In this document: positions 1 through 8,484 of the stretch, piece by piece | Numbering within the stretch: the stretch's first letter is position 1 | Layout: every line of letters starts with the position of its first letter | Origin: Oceanobacillus rekensis | GTDB taxonomy: Bacteria > Bacillota > Bacilli > Bacillales > Amphibacillaceae | NCBI RefSeq assembly: GCF_002153375.1 | Contig: NZ_MTBQ01000009.1 | Span: forward strand, 12,311 to 76,310 | DNA: 64,000 nt | Direction: 5' to 3' | The notes under the pieces: model-generated | The model's input: the letters and a program-made list of their open reading frames with translations, nothing else | Told to the model about the DNA's origin: nothing | Database searches by the model: none | Program-made: the position numbers and the translations under genes

Positions 1-1525
1 TTCCTATGAAGTAGAGGAGCATATTGAACAATTCGGAATATCTGATGAGCCAGTTTGTTATACACAAGTTGGGTATGCCAATGGATTTTTAACAGAAGTC
101 TGTAATCAAACCGTGTTATTTAAAGAAGTATCCTGTGTCGGAAAGGGAGATAAGGTATGTGAATTCGTGGGGAGAACGGTTGATTATTGGACAGATGAAA
201 TGAGTGATGAACTTAAAATTTATAATGAAGAACCGATTGTTAAGGAACTAGAATTAACGTATGAAAAGTTACTGGAAGAACGGAACAATTTACAAAATGT
301 TTCTATAATATATAACAAATTAACGGAGGAGATCTTAAAAGGGAAAGATTTACGTTCCATTATGGATATCGTCTACAACTTAACGAATACAGCTATTTTA
401 ATTGAAAATGCAGAATTACAGCCAATTGCATCTGGCGGAATCAATAAGGAACAATGGAATGTTGTTAATGAAGCATTTAAAGAGTATGTTCAGTGTAAGA
501 AAACCATGAAAAAAACTTTTCGGCAAACGAAAATAATAACATTAGATGACCATATAAGGATCACTACTCCTATCTTTTTACAAGGGGAAACGATTGGATA
601 TTGTTCTTTTGTGTATAGAGAATCAGAAGAAGTGGATTTTAGATTTCTCGAAATGGTTAATGAGCGAATTTCTTCTATTTGTGCCTTATATATACTGAAT
701 AAGAAAACAGAAACAGAAGCAGAAAATCGGATGAAGGGGAGATTTTTGGAGCAGATTCTAAATGAGGAATATACAAAAGAAGAGATTCTAAGTCGAAGTA
801 GTTTTGTAGGTTTAGATCTTTTTCAACCTTATTATATTGTGGTTATCCATTTCCAAATGTCCAATACTGATTACAAAGAGGAATTAACTTTTTTGGAAGA
901 GATAATGAATGAAACTTCAACCTATTTTCAAAGACGGGGAATAAATATTCTAATGGGGCAGCAAGCGAATAATTTGGTTCTCTTATTCTTGAAAAACGAA
1001 ATAGGGGAAAAAGGGATTCACGCTAGATGTACAACCTACTTAAATAATTTTTCTAAAAGCTATCCTGCTGTTTCGTTCCGTGCTGGAATTAGTATGCAAT
1101 CAGATGAAATCGAAAATGCCTCTGATAGTTATAATGAAGCACTTACCTCTGTGAGAATGACAACAAAGAAGAATAATATCATGGCGTTTCAATCACTGGG
1201 AATATTAGGACCTTTAATTAACCTGAATAACAAAAAAGAAGTGGAACGAATAGCAATATATACAATGAAACCACTCTGTGATGATATAGATAACCATAAA
1301 AAAATAGAATTAATTAAAACCTTGTATGAGTATTTGCTTAATGGTGGAAATTTGGAACAAACAGCTTCTGATTTAGCGTTATCATTAAGTGGTCTACGCT
1401 ATCGTATTGAAAAAATTGAAAAATTAATTGAACAAGATATAAGGGATCCAGAAGTAAGATACAAATTACTGTTATCCATTCAGGCATTAATTTCAATTGG
1501 GAAATTTGATCTAGACCATTGTTGA
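1..1525 (+). CDS. Aromatic-responsive regulator, V4R sensor + PucR-type HTH (5' end cut by window)
   Basis: The frame is open from base 2, so the start lies upstream. The first ~60 visible residues (GYANGFLTEVC, then FKEVSCVGKGDKVCEFVGR) match the V4R part of the A-domain that senses phenols in DmpR and toluenes in XylR. A central ~250-residue region follows. The last ~60 residues (LEQTASDLALSLSGLRYRIE) are a PucR/CdaR-type helix-turn-helix. DmpR and XylR act through sigma54 and an AAA+ domain; here that output is replaced by a simple DNA-binding domain. Position just upstream of the aromatic operon suggests it activates that operon in response to phenol-like effectors (inference). Domain calls are firm; the effector is not proven. 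Confidence 0.85.
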   Translation, partial: SYEVEEHIEQFGISDEPVCYTQVGYANGFLTEVCNQTVLFKEVSCVGKGDKVCEFVGRTVDYWTDEMSDELKIYNEEPIVKELELTYEKLLEERNNLQNVSIIYNKLTEEILKGKDLRSIMDIVYNLTNTAILIENAELQPIASGGINKEQWNVVNEAFKEYVQCKKTMKKTFRQTKIITLDDHIRITTPIFLQGETIGYCSFVYRESEEVDFRFLEMVNERISSICALYILNKKTETEAENRMKGRFLEQILNEEYTKEEILSRSSFVGLDLFQPYYIVVIHFQMSNTDYKEELTFLEEIMNETSTYFQRRGINILMGQQANNLVLLFLKNEIGEKGIHARCTTYLNNFSKSYPAVSFRAGISMQSDEIENASDSYNEALTSVRMTTKKNNIMAFQSLGILGPLINLNNKKEVERIAIYTMKPLCDDIDNHKKIELIKTLYEYLLNGGNLEQTASDLALSLSGLRYRIEKIEKLIEQDIRDPEVRYKLLLSIQALISIGKFDLDHC

Positions 1526-1528
1526 ACC

Positions 1529-1558
1529 ATAAAAGTCTCCTTAAATGGAGGCTTTTAT
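1529..1558 (+). terminator. Intrinsic terminator of the V4R-PucR gene
   Basis: A 12-bp imperfect stem (ATAAAAGTCTCC with GGAGGCTTTTAT, one G-T pair) around a 6-nt loop starts 4 bases after the stop codon. The 3' arm is T-rich. Confidence 0.6.
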
Positions 1559-1576
1559 GCTTCGAGAAGTCGCATG

Positions 1577-1606
1577 GAGTGTTGACCCTGGTCAACACTC
1601 TTCTTT
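1577..1606 (+). terminator. Second hairpin, perfect 10-bp stem, just before the intron-like RNA
   Basis: GAGTGTTGAC and GTCAACACTC pair perfectly around CCTG and are followed by TTCTTT. Class C group II introns are known to insert just 3' of terminator stem-loops in the T-tract, and the intron-like RNA begins at the next base (1607). The hairpin is therefore probably the target motif as well as a terminator. Confidence 0.65.
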
Positions 1607-1940
1607 GTGTACTTGGCAGTGCATCGAACTAATGGGTGAAAGTCTCTAATATCGTAGGGCGAAAGTGTATAGCTGACAGGTAGTGCAATGCTCGTGAGGG
1701 GGTTGTGCGAAGGGTCTGATGGTAAAATTCGGAACAGGCGACATGATACCGCGTTGGCTGGCAAAATTCAATAGCTAAAGAAAAGAGTGCGTAGTAATAT
1801 ACACTTCACCGACTTCAAAAGATGAAAAACACCTGGGTGTCCTCTTGATAAACATTGTAAAATATGAGTAAGCCGTATGCCTTGATAGGGCACGGACGGT
1901 TTGATAAGGAGAAGCCATGAGAGTGGTTTCCCTACTTTAT
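1607..1940 (+). ncRNA. Compact group II intron-like RNA without an ORF (class C-like)
   Basis: The 5' end GTGTACTTGGC, then GGGTGAAAGTCTC, TAGCTGACAG, CGTGAGGGGG and a GGTCTGATGG...GGAACAGGCGACA block follow in order the domain I landmarks I recall from the Oceanobacillus iheyensis class C intron (GTGTGCCCGGC, GGGTGAGAGTCCC and so on). Bases 1871-1901 fold like domain V: AGCCGT pairs with ACGGTT, the catalytic AGC is at 1871-1873, a CG bulge lies at 1893-1894, and TGCC(T) pairs with (G)GGCA. Bases 1908-1932 form a domain VI-like stem, and A1934 sits 7 nt from a possible 3' end in CCTACTTTAT. No reverse transcriptase frame is present. At ~334 nt it is shorter than usual ribozyme cores, so it may be a deletion relic. 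Confidence 0.6.
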
Positions 1941-2008
1941 TAATGTACACAAACTAACATGGAGTGTTTAATGATATTAAATATTCAAACATTTCATGCT
2001 ATTGTTTA

Positions 2009-2022
2009 TGTAAGCACTTTCA
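2009..2022 (+). promoter_or_regulatory. cre (CcpA) site upstream of the monooxygenase
   Basis: TGTAAGCACTTTCA matches the catabolite-responsive element consensus TGWAANCGNTNWCA at every fixed position but one (A for the central G). A TATAAT box follows at 2030-2035, so CcpA binding here would overlap the -35 region and repress transcription when preferred sugars are present. Confidence 0.6.
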
Positions 2023-2075
2023 AATAAAATATAATTAAGAAATGCATCAATAATAAAAGTATTGGAGGATGAAAA

Positions 2076-3590
2076 ATGTTAACGGGTAAAGAATATTTGG
2101 AAAGCTTAAGAGATGGTAGAGAAGTTTATTTAAATGGAGAAAAAGTAGAGGACGTAACAACACATCCAGCCTTTCGTAATGCGGCTCGTTCTTATGCAAG
2201 AATGTATGATACACTACATGATCCGGAAGCAAGTAAAAAGTTAGTAACGGAAACTGAATTTGGAGATAAAACGCATTGGTTCTTTAAAACGCCAAGAAGT
2301 GCAGAGGATTTACTGAGTACTAGGGATGCTATTGCAGAATGGTCTAAGTTAAACTTTGGATTTATGGGACGTACTCCTGATTATAAGGCTTCGTTCATGG
2401 GTCACTTAAATGGATATGCAGACTTTTTTAAAGGATTCGAGGATAATGCAAGAAGGTGGTACAGAAAGGCATCAAAAGAAGTATCTTTTATTAACCATAC
2501 GATAATTAATCCGCAAGTGGATCGCTCGAAACCGCTTCATGAAAATAAGGATGTATTTGTACGCGCGGTTGGTGAGAGAGATGATGGCATTGTTGTGAGC
2601 GGTGCCAAAATGGTAGGTACAGCTGCACCATTAACAAATTATAATTTTGTTGCGAACTACGGACCAAATGATTTAGGAGACGGTGATCAAAGTCATGCTC
2701 TTATTTTCATCATGCCAATGAATGCACCTGGAGTGAAGATGATTAGTCGTCCATCCTATGAATTAAATGCTGCAAGAAATGGTACGCCATTTGATTATCC
2801 ACTTTCAAGCCGATTCGATGAAAATGATGCGGTAATCGTTTTAGATAATGTGTTTATTCCGTGGGAAGATGTATTAGCTTATAAGAATGTAGAAGTATCT
2901 AATAACTTTGTACCTGGAATGCATTTTGTTAACAGATTCTCGATACATGGTGCGACTCGTTTAGCTGTAAAACTTGATTTTATGGCAGGGTTATTGCTAA
3001 AAGCTACAGAGGGTGCAGGTACACAGCAATTTAGAGGGGTTCAAGTTAATATTGGAGAAGTAATAGCACTTCGCAATATGATTTGGTCTCTAACTACAGC
3101 AATGGCTAGTGATCCTGATGTAGGAATGAATGGTGTTGCAATTCCAAACACGTCTGCTTCCACTGCTTATCGTGTATTGGCACCGAGCACTTGGGTTCGA
3201 GTTAAAAATATCTTTGAGCAAGTAGTTGCTGGTGGATTAATTCAGTTACCATCTAGTTCAAAGGATTTTCTAAATGAGGATTTAAGACCACACATTGATA
3301 AATATTATCGTGGAACAGGCATTTCTGCTGAAGAACGCGTAAAGTTACTGAAAATGATTTGGGATGCGATTGGTTCCGAATTTGGAGGACGCCATGAGCT
3401 TTATGAAGTGAACTATGCTGGTAATACGGAAAACATCCGTATTGAAGCATTGAAAATGGCTGAATTTGCAGGTAAAGCAGATTCTTATAAAGCACTTGCA
3501 GAATCTGCAATGAGTGATTATGACTTGAATGGATGGACGAATGAAACTTGGATCAATCCATCTAATGTGGAAGATTTGGTAAAGCAATAA
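2076..3590 (+). CDS. HpaB/PheA1-family FADH2-dependent aromatic monooxygenase, oxygenase component
   Basis: The 504-residue protein belongs to the 4-hydroxyphenylacetate 3-monooxygenase (HpaB) family, which uses reduced flavin and O2 to hydroxylate a phenol ortho to the OH group. Arg99, Tyr103 and His141 sit where the T. thermophilus HpaB substrate-binding residues Arg100, Tyr104 and His142 are. The length is that of Geobacillus/Bacillus phenol 2-hydroxylase PheA1, and the next enzyme is a catechol dioxygenase rather than a homoprotocatechuate dioxygenase, so phenol or a methylphenol is the likelier substrate (inference). GGAGG lies 8 nt before the ATG. The reductase partner starts 20 bases after the stop. 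Confidence 0.9.
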   Translation: MLTGKEYLESLRDGREVYLNGEKVEDVTTHPAFRNAARSYARMYDTLHDPEASKKLVTETEFGDKTHWFFKTPRSAEDLLSTRDAIAEWSKLNFGFMGRTPDYKASFMGHLNGYADFFKGFEDNARRWYRKASKEVSFINHTIINPQVDRSKPLHENKDVFVRAVGERDDGIVVSGAKMVGTAAPLTNYNFVANYGPNDLGDGDQSHALIFIMPMNAPGVKMISRPSYELNAARNGTPFDYPLSSRFDENDAVIVLDNVFIPWEDVLAYKNVEVSNNFVPGMHFVNRFSIHGATRLAVKLDFMAGLLLKATEGAGTQQFRGVQVNIGEVIALRNMIWSLTTAMASDPDVGMNGVAIPNTSASTAYRVLAPSTWVRVKNIFEQVVAGGLIQLPSSSKDFLNEDLRPHIDKYYRGTGISAEERVKLLKMIWDAIGSEFGGRHELYEVNYAGNTENIRIEALKMAEFAGKADSYKALAESAMSDYDLNGWTNETWINPSNVEDLVKQ

Positions 3591-3610
3591 ACTTCTAAGG
3601 AGGATTTATA

Positions 3611-4093
3611 ATGGATGATCGTCAATTTAGAAATGCGATGGGGAAATTTGCAACTGGTGTAAATGTTATTACAACGGAAGTAGATGGAGATATTCATGGA
3701 ATGACAGCGAATGCATTCATGTCCGTTTCATTAGATCCGAAGTTAGTTGTGATTTCTATTGGGGAGAATGCAAGCATGTTAGAAAAAGTAAGAAAAAGTA
3801 AAAAGTATGCTATTAACATTCTATCTCAGAGTCAAAAAGAATTATCCATGATATTTGCTGGACAAATCAAAGAAGACAGAAATGTTTCATTTGAGAGTTT
3901 AGCAGATTTACCAGTAATCAAAGAGGCTAATACGCAAATTTCTTGTGAAGTAGTAAATGAATATGTGGAAGGGGATCATACTCTTTTTATTGGGAAAGTA
4001 ATTGATCTTAAGCTTCAGGAGTGTTCTGATCCGTTGCTGTTCTATAAAGGAAAATATACTTCACTGGAGAAAACAGAAGAAGCTGTTATGTAA
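3611..4093 (+). CDS. Flavin reductase partner (HpaC/PheA2-like)
   Basis: This 160-residue flavin reductase-like protein has the family pattern FATGVNVITT, then GMTANAFMSVSLDPKLVVISI near the N-terminus, which forms the flavin-binding split barrel. It supplies reduced FAD or FMN from NADH to the oxygenase encoded just upstream. PheA2 of thermophilic Bacillus is 161 residues. AGGAGGATTTATA gives a strong ribosome binding site. It is probably co-transcribed with the oxygenase (20-base gap) and ends before a new promoter with a cre site. Confidence 0.88.
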   Translation: MDDRQFRNAMGKFATGVNVITTEVDGDIHGMTANAFMSVSLDPKLVVISIGENASMLEKVRKSKKYAINILSQSQKELSMIFAGQIKEDRNVSFESLADLPVIKEANTQISCEVVNEYVEGDHTLFIGKVIDLKLQECSDPLLFYKGKYTSLEKTEEAVM

Positions 4094-4201
4094 GCTTTTG
4101 TAGAAATATAGATAGCGATTAATAGCAAGATATGTTTAGTTTTGAAGAAAAGACTCTATCGTATAGATACTATACTAATATATTTAAATTTAGATTCAAC
4201 C

Positions 4202-4220
4202 TATAATGTAAGCGGTTTCG
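4202..4220 (+). promoter_or_regulatory. Promoter -10 with overlapping cre site before the catechol dioxygenase
   Basis: TATAAT at 4202-4207 overlaps TGTAAGCGGTTTCG at 4207-4220, which fits the cre consensus at all positions except the last. Together with the site at 2009 this suggests that both aromatic transcription units are under CcpA control. No strong -35 is visible, consistent with a need for an activator. Confidence 0.6.
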
Positions 4221-4251
4221 GATTATATTAAATTACAGGGAGGAATTAGTA

Positions 4252-5229
4252 ATGAGTCAATTTAAAGAACCAATTTTTGATGTAGCACAATTAGCGCATG
4301 TGGAGCTTTTATCTCCAAAACCAGAAGAAAGTGTAGAATTTTTCACTAGATTTCTAGGGATGAGTGTTACAGCACGATCTGGTCAGTCCGTTTATTTGAA
4401 AGCATATGAAGATACGTATCAAAACACGCTAAAAATTACTGAATCGAATGATGCTGGTTTAGGCCATTTAGCTTTGCGTACTATCTCTCCACAAGCATTA
4501 GAGCGTCGTGTGGAAGCAGTGAAGGCAACTGGTTTAGGTAAAGGCTGGATTGACGGAGATATTGGGCATGGACCTGCATATCAATTCACAACTCCTGATG
4601 GACATAATATGGAATTACTATTTGATGTTGAATACTATCAGCCAAAAGAAGAAGAAAAAACAAGACTTTTAAACCGTAACGTAAAACGCCCTGATCGTGG
4701 TGTACCTGTACGTCGCTTAGATCATATTAATCTTATGACTTCAAATCCTGGTAAAAACACAGACTTTTTAGTGGATGCGCTTGGATTTAGAGTAAGAGAA
4801 CAAATCAAAAATGAAGGAAATGTTCTTGGAAGTTGGATGAGTGTTTCTAACTTGGTTCATGAAATTGCATTTATGCAAGAACCAAATCAAATTCCAGGTA
4901 AATTGCACCATCTATGCTACTGGTATGGAATTCCACAAAACCTATATGATATTGCGGACCTATTAAAAGAAAATGATATATTTATTGAAGTACCACCAAA
5001 TAAACATGGTATTAGTCAAGCGTTCTGTATGTATGTATACGAGCCAGGCGGAAACCGTATTGAATTATTTGGTGACGCAGGATATCTAATCACAGACCCA
5101 ACTTGGGAAACTGTTACTTGGGAAATGAAAGATACACCCGGGTTTGGGGATACTTGGATCGGAACTGCTTTCCCTGATTCATGGTGGAACCAAGGTACTC
5201 CAGTAACCGTTCCTGAAATTGTCAAATAA
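4252..5229 (+). CDS. Catechol 2,3-dioxygenase (type I extradiol)
   Basis: The 325-residue protein has two vicinal-oxygen-chelate modules. The iron ligands of the family are visible as His158 (RRLDHINL), His219 (KLHHLCYW) and Glu271 (GGNRIELFG), with the spacing of Pseudomonas XylE (153/214/265). His203 and His252 match the second-sphere catalytic histidines. The sequence most resembles Geobacillus PheB-type enzymes. It opens catechol to 2-hydroxymuconic semialdehyde. It has its own promoter region and is followed by a large hairpin, so it may be monocistronic. Action on 3,4-dihydroxyphenylacetate cannot be excluded. Confidence 0.9.
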   Translation: MSQFKEPIFDVAQLAHVELLSPKPEESVEFFTRFLGMSVTARSGQSVYLKAYEDTYQNTLKITESNDAGLGHLALRTISPQALERRVEAVKATGLGKGWIDGDIGHGPAYQFTTPDGHNMELLFDVEYYQPKEEEKTRLLNRNVKRPDRGVPVRRLDHINLMTSNPGKNTDFLVDALGFRVREQIKNEGNVLGSWMSVSNLVHEIAFMQEPNQIPGKLHHLCYWYGIPQNLYDIADLLKENDIFIEVPPNKHGISQAFCMYVYEPGGNRIELFGDAGYLITDPTWETVTWEMKDTPGFGDTWIGTAFPDSWWNQGTPVTVPEIVK

Positions 5230-5232
5230 AAC

Positions 5233-5291
5233 AATGAGAATAAAAGATTTCTTAGAAAAAAGACTTCTTTTTTAAGAAATCTTCTCATTTT
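5233..5291 (+). terminator. Long hairpin after the dioxygenase gene
   Basis: AATGAGAA pairs with TTCTCATT, and AGATTTCTTA with TAAGAAATCT, with a bulge between the two stems. T-rich sequence follows. It starts three bases after the stop. Confidence 0.65.
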
Positions 5292-5340
5292 ATTGGCAGG
5301 TAAGAAGATATAAAGTTTTTTATCTTGCATAATTGTGGGC

Positions 5341-5380
5341 TAAGGCATTCGCCAAAATGTTAAGGCGTTTGCCAAGTTTT
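5341..5380. repeat. Two-copy 20-bp tandem repeat at the iclR 3' end
   Basis: TAAGGCATTCGCC and TAAGGCGTTTGCC start two consecutive 20-bp units (5341 and 5361) with few differences. They lie between the convergent dioxygenase and iclR genes. Function unknown. Confidence 0.5.
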
Positions 5381-5407
5381 CTAAGACTTTATTTGTATAG
5401 GCTTTAA

Positions 5408-6184
5408 TTAATAGTCCCAGTAGCCAAGTTTTTCAGAAATTAATTCACCAGCATTCAGTAATTCACGTGCAAAGAATTGAATTCTTGGTTTTGTAAAACG
5501 ATTACTCGGTCCTACTAAATTGACGGCAGCGATTACATTACAGGAGTGGTCCAGAATAGGTGCGGAAACCGAGGTGACGTCTTTACGATATTCACCTCTA
5601 CTTACAGAATATCCTTGTTTTCGGATCCTTTTTAACTCGTTATAAAATTCATCACGATCAGTAATTGTTGTAGAAGTAAATTTCATAGGACTATTACGCA
5701 TGAACGCTTCCACAAGATAGGGATCACTGTGTGCGAGTAAAAGTTTTCCAGAGCTAGTACAATGTGTGTGAAGATGAAGCCCGGAATGGGAACTTAATTG
5801 AACGGAATGCTGGCTTTCTACTTTACATAAGTAAACGACATGCAACTTATCTAAGATTGCAAGATGCGATGTTTCCTTATGTGTATGTGCAAGTTTAGTA
5901 ACGATAGGAAATGCTTCATGGTGAAGGTCAATATGTTCTAAAAAGATTGAGCTTAATTCTAGAACCGAAATACCAAGTTCATATTTATTCGTTTCTTCAT
6001 TTTTACGGACAAAATCATTAGCAGCTAGCGTTGTTAGAATTCGCTGTACACTACTTTTTCCAATATCAAGTTCTTTTGCAAGTTCACGAACTCCTTTTTG
6101 TGGTTGATCCATTGTAAAAGCACGTAATACTCGCATTGAGTTATTTACAGAAGAAAGTAATTTTTTCGATTCGAGTTGATCCAT
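5408..6184 (-). CDS. IclR-family transcriptional regulator
   Basis: This 258-residue protein has an N-terminal winged helix (VRELAKELDIGKSSVQRIL, residues ~30-50) and the C-terminal IclR effector domain (e.g. SSGKLLLAH, then APILDHSCNVIAAVNLVGP). IclR proteins sense small carboxylates or aromatics and often regulate the neighbouring catabolic operon. It is transcribed away from the acetaldehyde dehydrogenase/aldolase genes, whose promoter carries an inverted repeat, so it probably controls that lower-pathway unit and itself. AAAGGGGGAC precedes the ATG. Activator or repressor role is not visible. Confidence 0.88.
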   Translation of the reverse strand: MDQLESKKLLSSVNNSMRVLRAFTMDQPQKGVRELAKELDIGKSSVQRILTTLAANDFVRKNEETNKYELGISVLELSSIFLEHIDLHHEAFPIVTKLAHTHKETSHLAILDKLHVVYLCKVESQHSVQLSSHSGLHLHTHCTSSGKLLLAHSDPYLVEAFMRNSPMKFTSTTITDRDEFYNELKRIRKQGYSVSRGEYRKDVTSVSAPILDHSCNVIAAVNLVGPSNRFTKPRIQFFARELLNAGELISEKLGYWDY

Positions 6185-6231
6185 ATAAGTTGTCCCCCTT
6201 TATAAGACAATCATAAATAAATATTCAGAAA

Positions 6232-6286
6232 ATGTCCACTAGACAGGGACATCTGTATTGTTTGAACATTTTTAAAATATGATAAT
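6232..6286 (+). promoter_or_regulatory. Promoter of the lower pathway with a candidate IclR operator
   Basis: TTGTTT (6258-6263) and GATAAT (6281-6286) are 17 bp apart. Immediately upstream, ATGTCC (6232-6237) and GGACAT (6247-6252) form a perfect 6-bp inverted repeat with a 9-nt spacer, between the divergent iclR and dehydrogenase genes. Operator assignment is inferred from position. Confidence 0.5.
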
Positions 6287-6330
6287 GAAGTTAAATGGTT
6301 CAAGATTAATAGAGAGGAAGGTGGAAGGTC

Positions 6331-7245
6331 ATGTCAAAAGTGAAAGTGGCGATATTAGGGTCTGGAAATATTGGTACAGACCTAATGTATAAAATTTTAA
6401 AGAATGATGGCTCTATGGAGTTATCATTAGTGGCTGGTATTGACCCTGAATCGGAAGGTTTACATAGAGCGAGGGAAGCAGGGGTTGGGTCGAGTCATGA
6501 AGGAATTAAAGATATTTTAGCTGATCCAGATATTAAAATCGTTTTTGATGCAACGAGTGCAAAAGCTCATATTCAAGCTGCTGAACAACTAAGAGAAGCG
6601 GGTAAAATGGCAATTGATTTAACACCTGCAGCAGTAGGACCTTACTTGGTACCACCTGTAAATTTGAATGAGCATATTGAAGCGAGAAATGTAAACATGG
6701 TTTCTTGTGCTGGGCAAGCAACTACTCCCCTAGTTCATGCAGTTTCACGAGTCGTTCCTGTTCACTATGCTGAAATGATTGCTACGGTAGCTAGTCGTGC
6801 GATTGGTCCTGGAACAAGACAAAATGTCGATGAGTTTACGCGAACTACTGCAAACTCTTTAGTAAAAGTTGGCGGGGCTACAACTGCTAGAGCAATACCT
6901 GTATTTAACCCAGCAGAACCACCAATTACAATGGCAAATACGGTCTATGTAGCGATTAACGAGAAAGATTTTGACTTCGATGCAATCAAGAAATCTATCA
7001 ATGATATTACTAAGGATGTTTCGGAATATGTACCAGGTTATCGTTTGAGAACGGAACCAATTATTGACTATCGTGACACTCCATGGGGGCGTTTACCTGT
7101 TGTCGTCATTATGAATGAAGTTGAGGGTGCTGGAGACTTTTTCCCTAAATATGCTGGTAATTTAGATATTATGACAGCATCTGCAAGAAAAGTCGGTGAA
7201 TTATACGCTAGTCATTTCTTACAAAAAGAGGAGGTACAACGATGA
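6331..7245 (+). CDS. mhpF: Acetaldehyde dehydrogenase (acylating), meta-cleavage pathway
   Basis: The 304-residue protein belongs to the MhpF/DmpF/BphJ family. It converts acetaldehyde, CoA and NAD+ to acetyl-CoA. The N-terminal Rossmann motif is [14 protein letters not shown] and the catalytic cysteine is Cys126 in [14 protein letters not shown]. In this family it forms a channelling complex with the aldolase encoded next; the stop codon overlaps the aldolase start (ATGA), which fits coupled translation. Confidence 0.93.
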   Translation: MSKVKVAILGSGNIGTDLMYKILKNDGSMELSLVAGIDPESEGLHRAREAGVGSSHEGIKDILADPDIKIVFDATSAKAHIQAAEQLREAGKMAIDLTPAAVGPYLVPPVNLNEHIEARNVNMVSCAGQATTPLVHAVSRVVPVHYAEMIATVASRAIGPGTRQNVDEFTRTTANSLVKVGGATTARAIPVFNPAEPPITMANTVYVAINEKDFDFDAIKKSINDITKDVSEYVPGYRLRTEPIIDYRDTPWGRLPVVVIMNEVEGAGDFFPKYAGNLDIMTASARKVGELYASHFLQKEEVQR

Positions 7246-8264
7246 GTATTCCAAGACTTACGGATACAACGTTAAGAGACGGTTCTCATGCTATTAGTTA
7301 TAGTTTTACTACTGAACAAGTGAAAGAAATTGTACGTGGACTAGATGAAGCAGGCGTTCCAGTGATAGAAGTAAGTCATGGTGCTGGTTTAAATGGTTCC
7401 ACGATTCAACAAGGATTTTCTAAAACCCCAGAATTTAGACTTATCAAAGCAGCTGTTGAAACAGCAAAGCAAGCGAAAATTGCTTCCTTATTTGTTCCTG
7501 GAATCGGTACGAGTGAACAATTAAGGGAAGCAGTAGCAATTGGAATCAAAGCGATTCGAGTAGCTGTTCATTGTACAGAAGCTGATGTTACAGAACAGTA
7601 TATCCGTTTGGCAAAAGAATTAGATATTGAGGCTGTTGGATTTTTAATGATGTCTCATACACAACCAGCTGAAGTACTTGCCCGTCAAGCGAAACTAATG
7701 GAGTCTTATGGAGCGGATTGTGTGTATGTAGTAGATTCAGCGGGAGCGCTTGTTCCACAAGATGTAAGAGAAAGAGTTTCTGCTCTTAAAGATGCATTAT
7801 CCATCGATGTAGGATTCCATGCACATAATAACTTGGGGTTAGCTATTGGTAATACGGTAGCGGCAATAGAAGCAGGGGCAGATCAAGTCGATGGAACAGT
7901 AAGAGCTTTAGGTGCTGGTGCTGGTAATGCTCCAACTGAAGCGATTGTAGCTACATTAAATAAAATGGGAATTGATACAGGTATTAGTTTAGCTGGATTG
8001 ATGGATTTATCTGAAGAAGTAGTTGCACCAATCATGCCAGGTCCAATTGTTATCGACCGAGATAATTTAGCTAGTGGATATGCGGGTGTATATAACAGTT
8101 TTTTATTGCACGTAAAGAAAGCAGCAGAGCAATTTGATTTACATCCTACTGATATTATGGAAGAACTAGGAAAACGTCAAGCCATTGCTGGTCAAGAGGA
8201 TTGGATTTTAGATGTAGCCCTTGAACTAGTGGAGAAGAAAAAAGGTATTCAGAGTATAAAGTAG
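7242..8264 (+). CDS. mhpE: 4-hydroxy-2-oxovalerate aldolase
   Basis: This 340-residue class II pyruvate aldolase is of the DmpG/BphI type. It splits 4-hydroxy-2-oxovalerate into pyruvate and acetaldehyde. The TIM-barrel N-terminus [11 protein letters not shown] holds Arg12, Asp13 and His16, and GFHAHNNLG holds His193 and His195; Asp13 and the two late histidines bind the divalent metal. The C-terminal ~60 residues would contact the dehydrogenase partner. GAGGAGG lies inside the end of the upstream gene. Confidence 0.93.
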   Translation: MSIPRLTDTTLRDGSHAISYSFTTEQVKEIVRGLDEAGVPVIEVSHGAGLNGSTIQQGFSKTPEFRLIKAAVETAKQAKIASLFVPGIGTSEQLREAVAIGIKAIRVAVHCTEADVTEQYIRLAKELDIEAVGFLMMSHTQPAEVLARQAKLMESYGADCVYVVDSAGALVPQDVRERVSALKDALSIDVGFHAHNNLGLAIGNTVAAIEAGADQVDGTVRALGAGAGNAPTEAIVATLNKMGIDTGISLAGLMDLSEEVVAPIMPGPIVIDRDNLASGYAGVYNSFLLHVKKAAEQFDLHPTDIMEELGKRQAIAGQEDWILDVALELVEKKKGIQSIK

Positions 8265-8484
8265 CTTAGTAAATAGACTCTCGGAATTTCTGGATTTCCG
8301 ATTGAAAAACAAATAAACGATCCGATAAGGTATTTTCCAAAAAATCTTACTGTGTGGAATCGAAATATTGTTACAATAAAAAATCTCTCACAAAAGTGGG
8401 CGGAAATTGGGTGGTGAATTCATTGCTCCATCCGTACTGGTGAATACCGAGAAAATATACGAGTAAAAGGTGGGAAGATAAATC
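8265..8484 (+). other. Gap between aldolase and acyl-CoA dehydrogenase
   Basis: A short hairpin (TCGGAA with TTCCGA) lies at 8280-8302. No gene or clear promoter was found. This is the left edge of the segment that appears inserted into the catabolic operon. Confidence 0.35.

Noticed and set aside
1555-1950. Two minus-strand frames of 60-69 aa in the intron-like region
   Set aside because: The sequence is better explained as a structured RNA; no ribosome binding sites.
2076-3590. Naming the oxygenase hpaB with confidence
   Set aside because: The downstream catechol-type dioxygenase and the 504/160-residue lengths fit phenol hydroxylase equally or better, so no symbol was assigned.
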